A stretch of 9,318 nt of DNA from JASEGV01 sp947085285 (GCA_947085285.1 CAMTVZ010000029.1:1-9318); one strand, 5' to 3'; counted from the stretch's first letter, positions 1-5,725 are shown. A program made the numbers and translations. Notes: a model not told the origin generated them from the sequence alone.

Positions 1-7
1 GCAAATT

Positions 8-172
8 GTCATTGCGAGGAGTCCGTCAGCCGACGGACGACGAAGCCTGCCCGTGCAGGCGGGCAATCTCTCAATTCAATTGAAAAACGACACGTTGAGA
101 TTGTGGCAACGCCATTCCTTCGGAACTTCTCCCGACTGAAGTCGGGATCGCAATGACTTTTTAGTCAACCTC
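8..172. repeat. Left copy of a palindrome-rich dispersed repeat (MITE-like)
   Basis: Ten-base terminal inverted repeats GTCATTGCGA (8-17) and TCGCAATGAC (148-157) bound a 150-bp element with no coding capacity. Positions 158-172 match the outer flank of the copy at the right end of the window. Inside are many short palindromes: GTCCGTC/GACGGAC (21-27/32-38), GCCTGC/GCAGGC (45-50/55-60), CAATCTC/GAGATTG (64-70/97-103), TTCAATTGAA (75-84), TTCC-TTC-GGAA (115-125) and CCCGAC/GTCGGG (131-136/141-146). From CAATCTC to position 172 it is the reverse complement of the right-end copy. It is probably a non-autonomous dispersed element; the mobilising enzyme is not in the window and no target-site duplication could be established. 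Confidence 0.85.
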
Positions 173-264
173 ACAGAAAGGTAAAGAAAAAAAATATCAA
201 CTACAGAGAGCGAATATCCTACATAATACAATATGGTTCGGCAGGCTCATCATCCATTCGTAAG

Positions 265-307
265 AGAGGGAACTAGGGTGAGTTAGGTATTATCACACAG
301 TTCCTCT
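265..307. repeat. Imperfect inverted repeat (9-bp stem, one bulged G)
   Basis: AGAGGGAACT (265-274) can pair with AGTTCCTCT (299-307) if one G is bulged, leaving a 24-base loop. No T-tract follows, so it is not an obvious terminator. It might belong to an unrecognised transcript structure or be a repeat remnant. Confidence 0.3.
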
Positions 308-398
308 ATCAGGGGGTCTATGCTTGTTATTTAAATTTCAAATTTATTTAGGCGGTGTTCGTTTCACGCAAAGTGCGTAAAGCTCATAATAAAATAAT

Positions 399-440
399 AA
401 TTCATAATTCGATTTTCGTTGTTCGATATTCGTTATTCAT
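399..440. repeat. Degenerate heptamer array, consensus NNTTCRW
   Basis: Six consecutive 7-base units stay in register: AATTCAT, AATTCGA, TTTTCGT, TGTTCGA, TATTCGT and TATTCAT. Every unit has TTC at positions 3-5 with an A or G following. This resembles the short-period intergenic repeats of repeat-rich genomes. Seven is not a codon multiple, and no gene spans it. Confidence 0.6.
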
Positions 441-518
441 TTTTTAATACTTTCAACAATCTCTAATGCAAGGAGGTTATTACTCTCACCAAGAATAAAA
501 AATTTTATAAAACACTTG

Positions 519-559
519 ACTCAAACTCAAAAATAATATATATTATTCCAAGTTTGAGT
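519..559. repeat. Two-tier AT-rich palindrome, possible promoter/operator
   Basis: ACTCAAACT (519-527) pairs perfectly with AGTTTGAGT (551-559). Between the arms lies a second, uninterrupted 16-bp palindrome, AATAATATATATTATT (532-547), separated by 4 and 3 bases. TTGACT (516-521) and TATATT (539-544) stand 17 bases apart, the spacing of a sigma-70-type promoter, so a rightward promoter overlapping a symmetrical operator is possible. Equally it may be only a cruciform-forming repeat. The promoter reading is inference, especially since many Bacteroidota use a different -7/-33 consensus. Confidence 0.45.
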
Positions 560-634
560 ACGGCAGGATTTATAATAATTCAATGCACATTAGTCCTAAA
601 GGGCTTGTGCGAATACGAATCCGCTGCCAATGGC

Positions 635-647
635 ATGCCTTCGGCAT
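635..647. repeat. Solo CC-TTC-GG hairpin
   Basis: ATGCC-TTC-GGCAT is a perfect 5-bp stem with a three-base TTC loop. The same architecture occurs in the end repeat (TTCC-TTC-GGAA, 115-125) and inside the T9SS protein gene (TCCC-TTC-GGGA, 2137-2147), so it may be a shared palindromic module rather than a local hairpin. Confidence 0.45.
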
Positions 648-731
648 TTGGTGGACGAATATAAAATACAAGATGAAACATAAAAATTGCTTGAATCTGA
701 AAATAAATGATAAAACTAAAAAAAATAATAA

Positions 732-1166
732 CAGTTTATCCCGCTTGAAGAGCGGGACAATATTGCGTTATTAAAGGAGATGGCAGACAGGACTGGTAAG
801 CCATCTCTTATAGTAACACAATCTAAACAGATTATTCAGGGTAATTTTTTAGCCGATGCAAATAAATTAGAGATTGATTTAGATAAAAGTAACGAAGATG
901 AGTATAATTTTAGACGCCAACAAGCCATTTATGAAGCAACTGGAAGAATTGGCACTTTCAGACGACCAAGTATTAGAATTGTTAACGCAGGAAATTTACC
1001 CCAACCAAGAGAGATTGTTCCTTTTGGAAAGTATGCGGTTATTGACGAACACCAGCGATATGGAGTCAACCTCGCCCTCAACAGATTTGAGCAAAAAAAC
1101 ACAGGATTCTTATTAGCGGATGGTACTGGGGTCGGTAAGACAATCGAAGAACTAGTTATTGCATAG
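732..1166 (+). pseudogene. Truncated strawberry-notch-type SF2 helicase fragment
   Basis: The frame is open from 732 (after a TAA at 729-731) to a TAG at 1164-1166. The first ATG, at 780, overlaps an AGGAG with no spacer and so is a poor start, while the 16 codons before it read as plausible protein (..NIALLKEMADRTGKP..). The fragment therefore probably lost its true 5' end. Near the C-terminus lies a helicase motif I, LLADGTGVGKT (residues 111-121 counted from the ATG at 780). DGTGVGK, with Asp at the usual Ala/Gly position, is typical of strawberry-notch/AAA_34-like helicases of phages and conjugative elements. The frame stops seven residues later, so the Walker B and later helicase motifs are absent and helicase activity is not expected. 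The family assignment rests on this one motif and could be wrong in detail. That it is a fragment is more certain. Confidence 0.6.
739..757. repeat. Solo TCCCG..GAAG..CGGGA hairpin
   Basis: TCCCGCT (739-745) pairs perfectly with AGCGGGA (751-757) around a five-base loop. It closely resembles the terminal hairpin of the end repeat, TCCCGACTGAAGTCGGGA (130-147). The hairpin lies inside the open frame of the helicase remnant, where it reads as I-P-L-E-E-R-D, so it could be coding sequence that happens to be palindromic or a repeat at the broken edge of that gene. Confidence 0.45.
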
Positions 1167-1277
1167 ATGTTCCGCAGCCATTCGCTCGCAAGTGGTTGCG
1201 TGAGTACGATAGTGCAAGCATGAATGAACATATAACCCTTAAACAATTCTATAGGAGTAATTATAAAACAAACAACA

Positions 1278-2195
1278 ATGCACTTCTTATTGTTCTCACT
1301 GCTTATCGTTGTGCTCGGTGCAATGCCGCTCGCTGCCCAACACGAGAAGGAACAATACCGGCGCCAAGAGCAGAGAGAACAATTATTTCAAAAAAGATTG
1401 CCGCACCCCGACTTGCCGAGGTTGTCCGATGGACTCGTAGAGTCCCCGGCACATCCGATAAGGTACGATCGAAAGCATCGGAACCTGCCCGCCGAAGATA
1501 CGCAGGCACGTGACGTACTCCAGCGACTGCCTGAGAGAGTGCGAGAACGCCTTGTGCGCGATTGGGATTTGAGCGAGATAAAAGGTGAGCCTGCCGACAG
1601 CGAACATCGTCGCGTGCGTCGGTATACTGATGAGCCTGCACCTTCATCATCGCAAACTTCTACTGAACCAGTTACAGACGGCTCGGCTATACAAATGTTA
1701 TCATCTGACTCGGTAGTAGTTGACTGGATTGCCACCTACACTTCGGGAGCGGTTGTTCCATCATCCGATTACGCATATGCCATCGCCCTTGACGGCTCAG
1801 GCAATGTGTACGTGACGGGAGCAGCCACATTTGCAGACGGATGGCGATACACCACGATCAAATACAGACAAATTACAACTGGAATTGCAGAGGAACCTGA
1901 GTTACCACGGGAGTTTGTCCTGCATCAGAACTATCCGAACCCGTTCAATCCGAGTACAGTCATCAGTTGGCAGTCGCCAGTTGGCAGTCATACAAAATTG
2001 AAAATCTATGATGTATTAGGAAACGAAGTTGCTACTTTGGTTGATGAATATAAACAAGCGGGAAGTTATGAAGTTGTGTTTGATGCAAGCCGTTTGTCGA
2101 GCGGTGTGTATTTCTACCGTCTTGTGGCGAATTCCATCCCTTCGGGACAGGCTGGCTCATACATCGAGACCAAGAAACTCATCTCGCTGAGGTGA
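1278..2195 (+). CDS. Secreted protein with one SBBP repeat and a T9SS type A sorting domain
   Basis: The 305-residue protein has a signal peptide (about 1-20, FLLFSLLIVVLGAMPLAA, likely cleaved before or near Q21). A very Arg/Glu/Gln-rich, Pro-containing segment follows (22-125), then a Ser/Thr-rich linker. One SBBP beta-propeller blade lies at about 150-196 (DYAYAIALDGSGNVYVTG..YTTIKY). The C-terminal Por sorting domain spans about 212-305, with QNYPNPFNPST, LKIYDVLGNEVATLVDE and SGVYFYRL. Such domains direct cargo through the type IX system to the cell surface. SBBP proteins normally carry many blades, so this looks like a contracted or recombined gene. The 5' half is markedly GC-rich (35 of 60 bases at 1321-1380) compared with the rest of the window. 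The sorting domain contains an extra short segment (about 284-293) before YIETKKLISLR. AGGAG at 1253-1257 is 20 bases from the ATG, so the start rests mainly on the signal peptide. Function beyond surface export is unknown. Confidence 0.8.
   Translation: MHFLLFSLLIVVLGAMPLAAQHEKEQYRRQEQREQLFQKRLPHPDLPRLSDGLVESPAHPIRYDRKHRNLPAEDTQARDVLQRLPERVRERLVRDWDLSEIKGEPADSEHRRVRRYTDEPAPSSSQTSTEPVTDGSAIQMLSSDSVVVDWIATYTSGAVVPSSDYAYAIALDGSGNVYVTGAATFADGWRYTTIKYRQITTGIAEEPELPREFVLHQNYPNPFNPSTVISWQSPVGSHTKLKIYDVLGNEVATLVDEYKQAGSYEVVFDASRLSSGVYFYRLVANSIPSGQAGSYIETKKLISLR
1964..1989 (+). repeat. Tandem 12-mer inside the sorting domain gene
   Basis: CAGTTGGCAGTC occurs twice (1964-1975 and 1978-1989) with two bases between, a 14-base period. 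It encodes part of SWQSPVGSH at the start of the sorting domain's beta-sandwich. The repeat is in coding sequence and preserves the frame. Confidence 0.7.
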
Positions 2196-2201
2196 CAGGA
2201 C

Positions 2202-2239
2202 TGCCCGCCGAAGGGCGGCGTTTCGGCCTCAGGCGGGCA
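2202..2239. repeat. GC-rich palindromic element after the T9SS gene
   Basis: TGCCCGCC (2202-2209) pairs with GGCGGGCA (2232-2239). An alternative stem GCCGAA/TTCGGC (2207-2212/2222-2227) competes with it. CTGCCCGCCGAAG (2201-2213) is identical to 1485-1497 inside the preceding gene, and TGCCCG..CGGGCA recurs at 48-65 in the left repeat. No T-tract follows. It could fold in the 3' end of the T9SS mRNA, but it looks more like a REP-like mobile palindrome than a designed terminator. Confidence 0.6.
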
Positions 2240-2302
2240 ACTGCGACTTACAAGCAAAACACCGACGCTCCATCTTTATGGATGGTTGAATGTGATAAAG
2301 TT

Positions 2303-2415
2303 TTAACATTCTGAAAATAAAATTTTGCAAAAAATTTTGAATTGAATCTTCGCCAAAGGTCAACTTTGTCATTGCCGGATCGACTCGTCGAGCGGATCCC
2401 TCTTCGACGCGATTG
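2303..2415 (+). repeat. Decayed relative of the end repeat and its flank
   Basis: TTAACATTCTGAAA (2303-2316) is identical to 9160-9173, just before the right-end repeat. A TTTTGCA, then AAGGTCAACT, then GTCATTGC (2368-2375) follow in the same order as TTTGCA, GAGGTTGACT and GTCATTGC at 9176-9209. After the GTCATTGC the sequence forms its own hairpin (CTCG-T-CGAG, 2384-2392) and no longer aligns with the end copies. It is best read as a diverged, partial copy in the same orientation as the right-end element. Confidence 0.5.
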
Positions 2416-2423
2416 TTTTTTTT
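2386..2423 (+). terminator. Weak terminator-like hairpin and T-run
   Basis: CGTCGA (2386-2391) can pair with TCGACG (2404-2409) across a 12-base loop, and eight consecutive T follow at 2416-2423. The six-base gap between stem and T-run makes it suboptimal. It lies between the T9SS gene and the methyltransferase operon, where a rightward terminator would be expected, but it may only be repeat debris. Confidence 0.3.
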
Positions 2424-2424
2424 C

Positions 2425-2584
2425 TTTGACTGATTAATCTATTGAATCATTGACTCATTGACTCATCGGTTCATTGACTCATCGGTTCATTGACTCATTG
2501 GATCATTGACTCATTGGTTCATTGACTCATTGGTTCATTGACTCATTGGATCAATGGATAAATGAGTAAATGTTTCAATTTACT
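2425..2584. repeat. Twenty-unit degenerate octamer array
   Basis: Sequence stays in an 8-base register for 160 bases. Units 4-16 (2449-2552) are nearly perfect: ATTGACTC fills units 4, 5, 7, 9, 11, 13 and 15, while the others read ATCGGTTC, ATTGGTTC or ATTGGATC, so a 16-bp higher-order period exists. Units 1-3 and 17-20 (for example ATTGAATC, AATGGATA, AATGTTTC) are more diverged, the usual pattern of a tandem array decaying at its edges. There are no unique spacers, so it is not a CRISPR. It ends 55 bases before the methyltransferase start and so lies in the promoter region of the downstream genes. Confidence 0.8.
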
Positions 2585-2639
2585 TTTGCTTTTCTCAATA
2601 GCGTTTCCTAATTTTCATTAGAACATACGGGAAAAAACT

Positions 2640-3326
2640 ATGGTAAAATTAATAGTCATATTCTTTTTTATATTGCCATTATTGAATCAGGATAAATTCA
2701 CAAAGCTCCGCAACGATATGGTTAAATTCCAGATCGAAGACAGAGGAGTGAAGGATAAAAATGTTCTTGCTGCAATGCGTGCAGTTCCTCGGCACGAATT
2801 CATCCCTGCATCAAATATCTCGCAAGCTTACAAAGATCATCCAGTTCCGATCGGATACGGACAAACTATTTCGCAACCGTACATAGTTGCATTGATGACT
2901 GAGCTCGCAGATATAAAACCGGGAGAGAAAGCGCTTGAAATAGGAACAGGTTCGGGATATCAAGCTGCCGTGCTTGCTGAAATTACCGATTCGGTTTACA
3001 CAATCGAAATTATAAAAGAATTGGGTTTGACCGCTGCAGATAAATTAAAAAAAATGGGATATAATAATGTCCAGGTAAAAGTTGCCGACGGATACTACGG
3101 ATGGAAAGAGTTCGCACCTTTCGATGCAATCATCGTAACAGCCGCCGCCGAACACATACCACCACCGTTAATCGAACAATTGAAAGAAGGGGGGAAAATG
3201 ATAATTCCGGTCGGGCACCCGTTTCAAGTCCAAAACTTAATGTTGGTGGAAAAAAAAGAGGGTAAAATAAATACAAAAAATATTTTACCTGTCCGGTTTG
3301 TGCCATTCACACGAGGTAAAGAATGA
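2640..3326 (+). CDS. pcm: Protein-L-isoaspartate O-methyltransferase with N-terminal export-like segment
   Basis: The 228-residue protein transfers a methyl group from AdoMet to isoaspartyl residues in aged proteins, starting their repair. The family hallmarks are all present: MVKFQIEDRGVKD (27-39), VPRHEFIP (49-56), the active-site stretch GYGQTISQP (72-80), AdoMet motif I LEIGTGSGYQAA (99-110), and FDAIIVTAA..IP with GGKMIIPVG (161-192). Enzymes such as E. coli Pcm are about 208 residues. The extra length is a hydrophobic N-terminus, VKLIVIFFFILPLLNQ, that resembles a signal peptide or membrane anchor. Starting at Met27 would remove it but would also remove the usual helix before MV..QI. 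No strong ribosome site precedes 2640. Its stop overlaps the next start (ATGA, 3323-3326), implying translational coupling. The enzyme family is certain; the compartment is not. Confidence 0.93.
   Translation: MVKLIVIFFFILPLLNQDKFTKLRNDMVKFQIEDRGVKDKNVLAAMRAVPRHEFIPASNISQAYKDHPVPIGYGQTISQPYIVALMTELADIKPGEKALEIGTGSGYQAAVLAEITDSVYTIEIIKELGLTAADKLKKMGYNNVQVKVADGYYGWKEFAPFDAIIVTAAAEHIPPPLIEQLKEGGKMIIPVGHPFQVQNLMLVEKKEGKINTKNILPVRFVPFTRGKE
3313..3325 (+). promoter_or_regulatory. Ribosome binding site inside pcm for the downstream gene
   Basis: GAGG (3313-3316) lies six bases before ATG 3323, within the last codons of the methyltransferase gene. Together with the ATGA overlap it supports reinitiation of translation and fixes the start of the membrane protein. 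Confidence 0.6.
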
Positions 3327-5689
3327 GAAGATACGGAGTTGTAATTTTTCTGATTTCAGCTTCATTGATAGCATACCAGCTTGCGTTAATGCGGATTATA
3401 TCGGTCGCTCAGTTTCACCATTTCGCTTATATGATTATCAGTATCGCACTTTTAGGATTCGGAGCAAGCGGAACGTTTTTGTATTTCATCAAGGATAGGT
3501 TGTTAAAAAATTTCGAGGCAGCTATTTTTTTTGCTTGCGTTGCGTCTTCTTCGTCGATGATCTTATCAATCTTCGTTTTGCATTTCATTCATCTCGATCC
3601 TTTTCTTCTCATCTGGGATTTATCTAATATCTGGAAGCTTGCACTTTTTTATTTGATGATTATGCTCCCTTTCTTTTTTGGTGCAATAATCATCTGTTCT
3701 TTTTTTATTAAATTTTCGGAGACGATTAACAAAATTTATTTTTTCAACTTAACCGGTTCAGCATTCGGAGGAGTGGGTGTTTTAGGGTTGCTTTTTTATT
3801 TTGAACCATTTCGCTTACCCGAAATTATTGCCGGTGTAGCTTTCATAGCAACCGTGTTTAGTTTTTCTATCTTGAAGCGAAAGAAAATATTTCTTATTCC
3901 TCTAGCGCTAAATGTAATTATAATATTTTCAGGTTGGATTCTTCCTTATGAAATCCAAACATCGGAATATAAAAGTTTATCGAAATCAATGCATCTGCTG
4001 AATGCTAAAATCGTAGATGAAAAGTTCAGCCCATTCGGGAAGCTAACAACAGTAGTCAGCCCTGTTTTGCGTTACGCGCCCGGATTAAGTCTGAATTACA
4101 CAGGTAAAATTCCTGTCCAAACAGGATTATTCAACGATGGCGAGTGGGTTGGAGGAATAATTCATTCAGATTCCAATAGGGCTGCCGATTTTCTGAAACA
4201 TACAACCTCGGCTTTGCCTTATCAGCTTGCTAAAAGTGGCGATGCGCTCGTAATAGGTGTTGGTACAGGGACGGAAATCCAGACAGCTTTACAAAATGGA
4301 AGTTTCGTTGTTGATGGAGTTGAACTCAATCCTCAGGTAACAGAAATAACGGGTAATAATTTTCCGGGAAAGAAAGTGAATATAATCATCGGAGAGGGGC
4401 GTGGTTATCTTCATCGGACAAATAAAAGTTACGACGTTATAGCGATACCGATACTCGAGGGATTTTCTTCATCGGCGGCGGGTATTCAATCGGTTTTCGA
4501 AAATTATTTACTCACAATCGAATCGTTTCAATTGATGTTGAGCAAGCTAACAGATGATGGATATTTAGCAATCAGTGTTTGGACGAACTATCCGCCGCGG
4601 CACGCTATAAAAATGTTCGCAACATTAGTTGAAAGTTTAGAAAAAGCGGGCATTCTAAATTCATCTGCACACATTGCCGGTATTCGGAGTTGGTCAACTG
4701 CAACTTTAGTTGCAAAAAAAACTCCATTTACATCAAACGATATCGAAAATATTAAGATATTTTGTGAAGAGAATTCCTTCGACCCAATTTACTATCCAAC
4801 TATTACTGATGCAGATATTAATAAATACAATCAAATTGAGGAGGATTTATATTATAAATCGTCGCTTAAAATATTATCCGATCAACGCCAAAATTATTTT
4901 AAGAATTATAACTTTAATATCGAACCACCGAGCGACAACAAACCATATTTTTCTCATTTTTTAAAAATATCGAGTTTAACCCATTTAAAAGAAATTCGAG
5001 ATAACGAGTCGGTACTATTCATGGAACTCGGCTATTTTATTTTACTTCTCACTTTGTTTCAAATTGTGATAATTAGTTTTATTCTCATAATAATTCCACT
5101 TCACTTTTTACGAAAAGAAGTTAACCGAAGTGGATCCAAACTAACAACCCTCATCTATTTTGGCGGGCTCGGCAGTGGGTTTATGCTTATCGAAATTGTT
5201 CTCATCCAAAAGTTTATTCTTTTTTTGTCGCATCCGATTTATTCGGTTTCAGTTGTAATAGCATCAATTTTAATCTTTTCTGGGATCGGAAGTTATTACT
5301 CAAAAAATTTTTTAAAAAATGTTAGTAAAAAGTTGCAATTCATTCTTATATTAATTATAATTACAGCGGCAGGTTATAGTGTACTGATATCAGGAGTATT
5401 TAACCATTTAATTCATTTACCTGTTATCATAAAATATTTAATATCGTTTTTAATAATAGCACCGATAGCTTTTTTAATGGGGATGCCATTTCCTATTGGA
5501 ATGAGTTCGTTAGCAGAACATTGGTCTGATTTAGTTCCATGGGGGTGGGGAATAAATGGTTATTTTTCGGTCGTAGGTGCAATCGCAACTCCGTTGCTGG
5601 CAATGGAGTTTGGATTTAATTCCGTAATTGTGCTTGCATCAATTTTATATTTAGCTGCTTTGCTCAGTAGTTTTAATATTAAGTATTAA
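3323..5689 (+). CDS. Membrane-embedded spermidine synthase-like protein
   Basis: The 788-residue polytopic protein appears to have about seven N-terminal membrane segments (roughly 5-25, 33-56, 66-90, 105-129, 141-160, 168-185, 189-207), a soluble Rossmann domain (about 235-555) and a second membrane bundle (about 567-592, 607-625, 637-655, 672-690, 701-720, 744-762, 766-783). The middle domain has the AdoMet/dcAdoMet-binding pattern of aminopropyltransferases: ALVIGVGTGTE (308-318), VDGVELNPQV (330-339), GEGRGYL (357-363) and YDVIAI (370-375). PPSDNKPYFSHF (535-546) and the C-terminal GMPFPIGM..PWGWGINGYFSVVGA (720-753) are typical of the membrane-fused spermidine synthase-like family. The catalytic Asp expected after strand 4 (DSTDP in SpeE) aligns with Pro376, and the second Asp with Glu379, so authentic spermidine synthesis is doubtful and the substrate is unknown. 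The gene overlaps the methyltransferase gene by four bases. Confidence 0.85.
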   Translation: MRRYGVVIFLISASLIAYQLALMRIISVAQFHHFAYMIISIALLGFGASGTFLYFIKDRLLKNFEAAIFFACVASSSSMILSIFVLHFIHLDPFLLIWDLSNIWKLALFYLMIMLPFFFGAIIICSFFIKFSETINKIYFFNLTGSAFGGVGVLGLLFYFEPFRLPEIIAGVAFIATVFSFSILKRKKIFLIPLALNVIIIFSGWILPYEIQTSEYKSLSKSMHLLNAKIVDEKFSPFGKLTTVVSPVLRYAPGLSLNYTGKIPVQTGLFNDGEWVGGIIHSDSNRAADFLKHTTSALPYQLAKSGDALVIGVGTGTEIQTALQNGSFVVDGVELNPQVTEITGNNFPGKKVNIIIGEGRGYLHRTNKSYDVIAIPILEGFSSSAAGIQSVFENYLLTIESFQLMLSKLTDDGYLAISVWTNYPPRHAIKMFATLVESLEKAGILNSSAHIAGIRSWSTATLVAKKTPFTSNDIENIKIFCEENSFDPIYYPTITDADINKYNQIEEDLYYKSSLKILSDQRQNYFKNYNFNIEPPSDNKPYFSHFLKISSLTHLKEIRDNESVLFMELGYFILLLTLFQIVIISFILIIIPLHFLRKEVNRSGSKLTTLIYFGGLGSGFMLIEIVLIQKFILFLSHPIYSVSVVIASILIFSGIGSYYSKNFLKNVSKKLQFILILIIITAAGYSVLISGVFNHLIHLPVIIKYLISFLIIAPIAFLMGMPFPIGMSSLAEHWSDLVPWGWGINGYFSVVGAIATPLLAMEFGFNSVIVLASILYLAALLSSFNIKY

Positions 5690-5725
5690 GAACAAAGGAA
5701 ATACCTTAGTTAGAGGAAATAAAGA

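Larger units (their letters stand above)
173..731. other. Intergenic repeat-rich stretch without a convincing gene
   Basis: No reading frame here looks coding. What can be seen is structural: an imperfect hairpin at 265-307, a small ACGCA-AAG-TGCGT hairpin (366-378), a degenerate heptamer array (399-440), a large AT-rich palindrome (519-559) and an ATGCC-TTC-GGCAT hairpin (635-647). An AGGAGG at 471-476 has no start codon within reach. The stretch looks like decayed accessory DNA between the end repeat and a helicase gene remnant. Confidence 0.6.

Noticed and set aside
471..476. Strong Shine-Dalgarno-like AGGAGG
   Set aside because: No ATG, GTG or TTG follows at a usable distance with an open frame, so it is probably fortuitous or a leftover from a lost gene.
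583..774. Open frame of 63 codons
   Set aside because: It runs through a repeat hairpin and low-complexity Lys/Asn codons, has no recognisable motif, and overlaps the better-supported open frame of the helicase remnant at its end.
1139..1277. Possible frameshifted continuation of the helicase fragment (..PFARKWLREYDSAS..)
   Set aside because: A different frame stays open from 1139, but the residues match no helicase motif I can recognise, and one frame staying open for that distance can be chance.
929..1735. Several minus-strand open frames opposite the helicase fragment and T9SS gene
   Set aside because: They mirror clear plus-strand coding sequence, have no domain signatures, and arise from the GC-rich composition of that region.
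2425..2584. CRISPR array
   Set aside because: Units are 8 bases long and contiguous with no unique spacers, and no cas genes are present.
2581..2588. Bacteroidota-type -7 promoter box TACTTTTG before the methyltransferase gene
   Set aside because: It fits TANNTTTG, but no TTTG or TTG box lies at the required spacing upstream, and an 8-base match in AT-rich DNA is weak alone.
3323..5689. Genuine spermidine synthase (speE) call
   Set aside because: The catalytic aspartate motif is replaced by P-I-L-E-G and the protein is mostly membrane, so only the fold-level name is justified.
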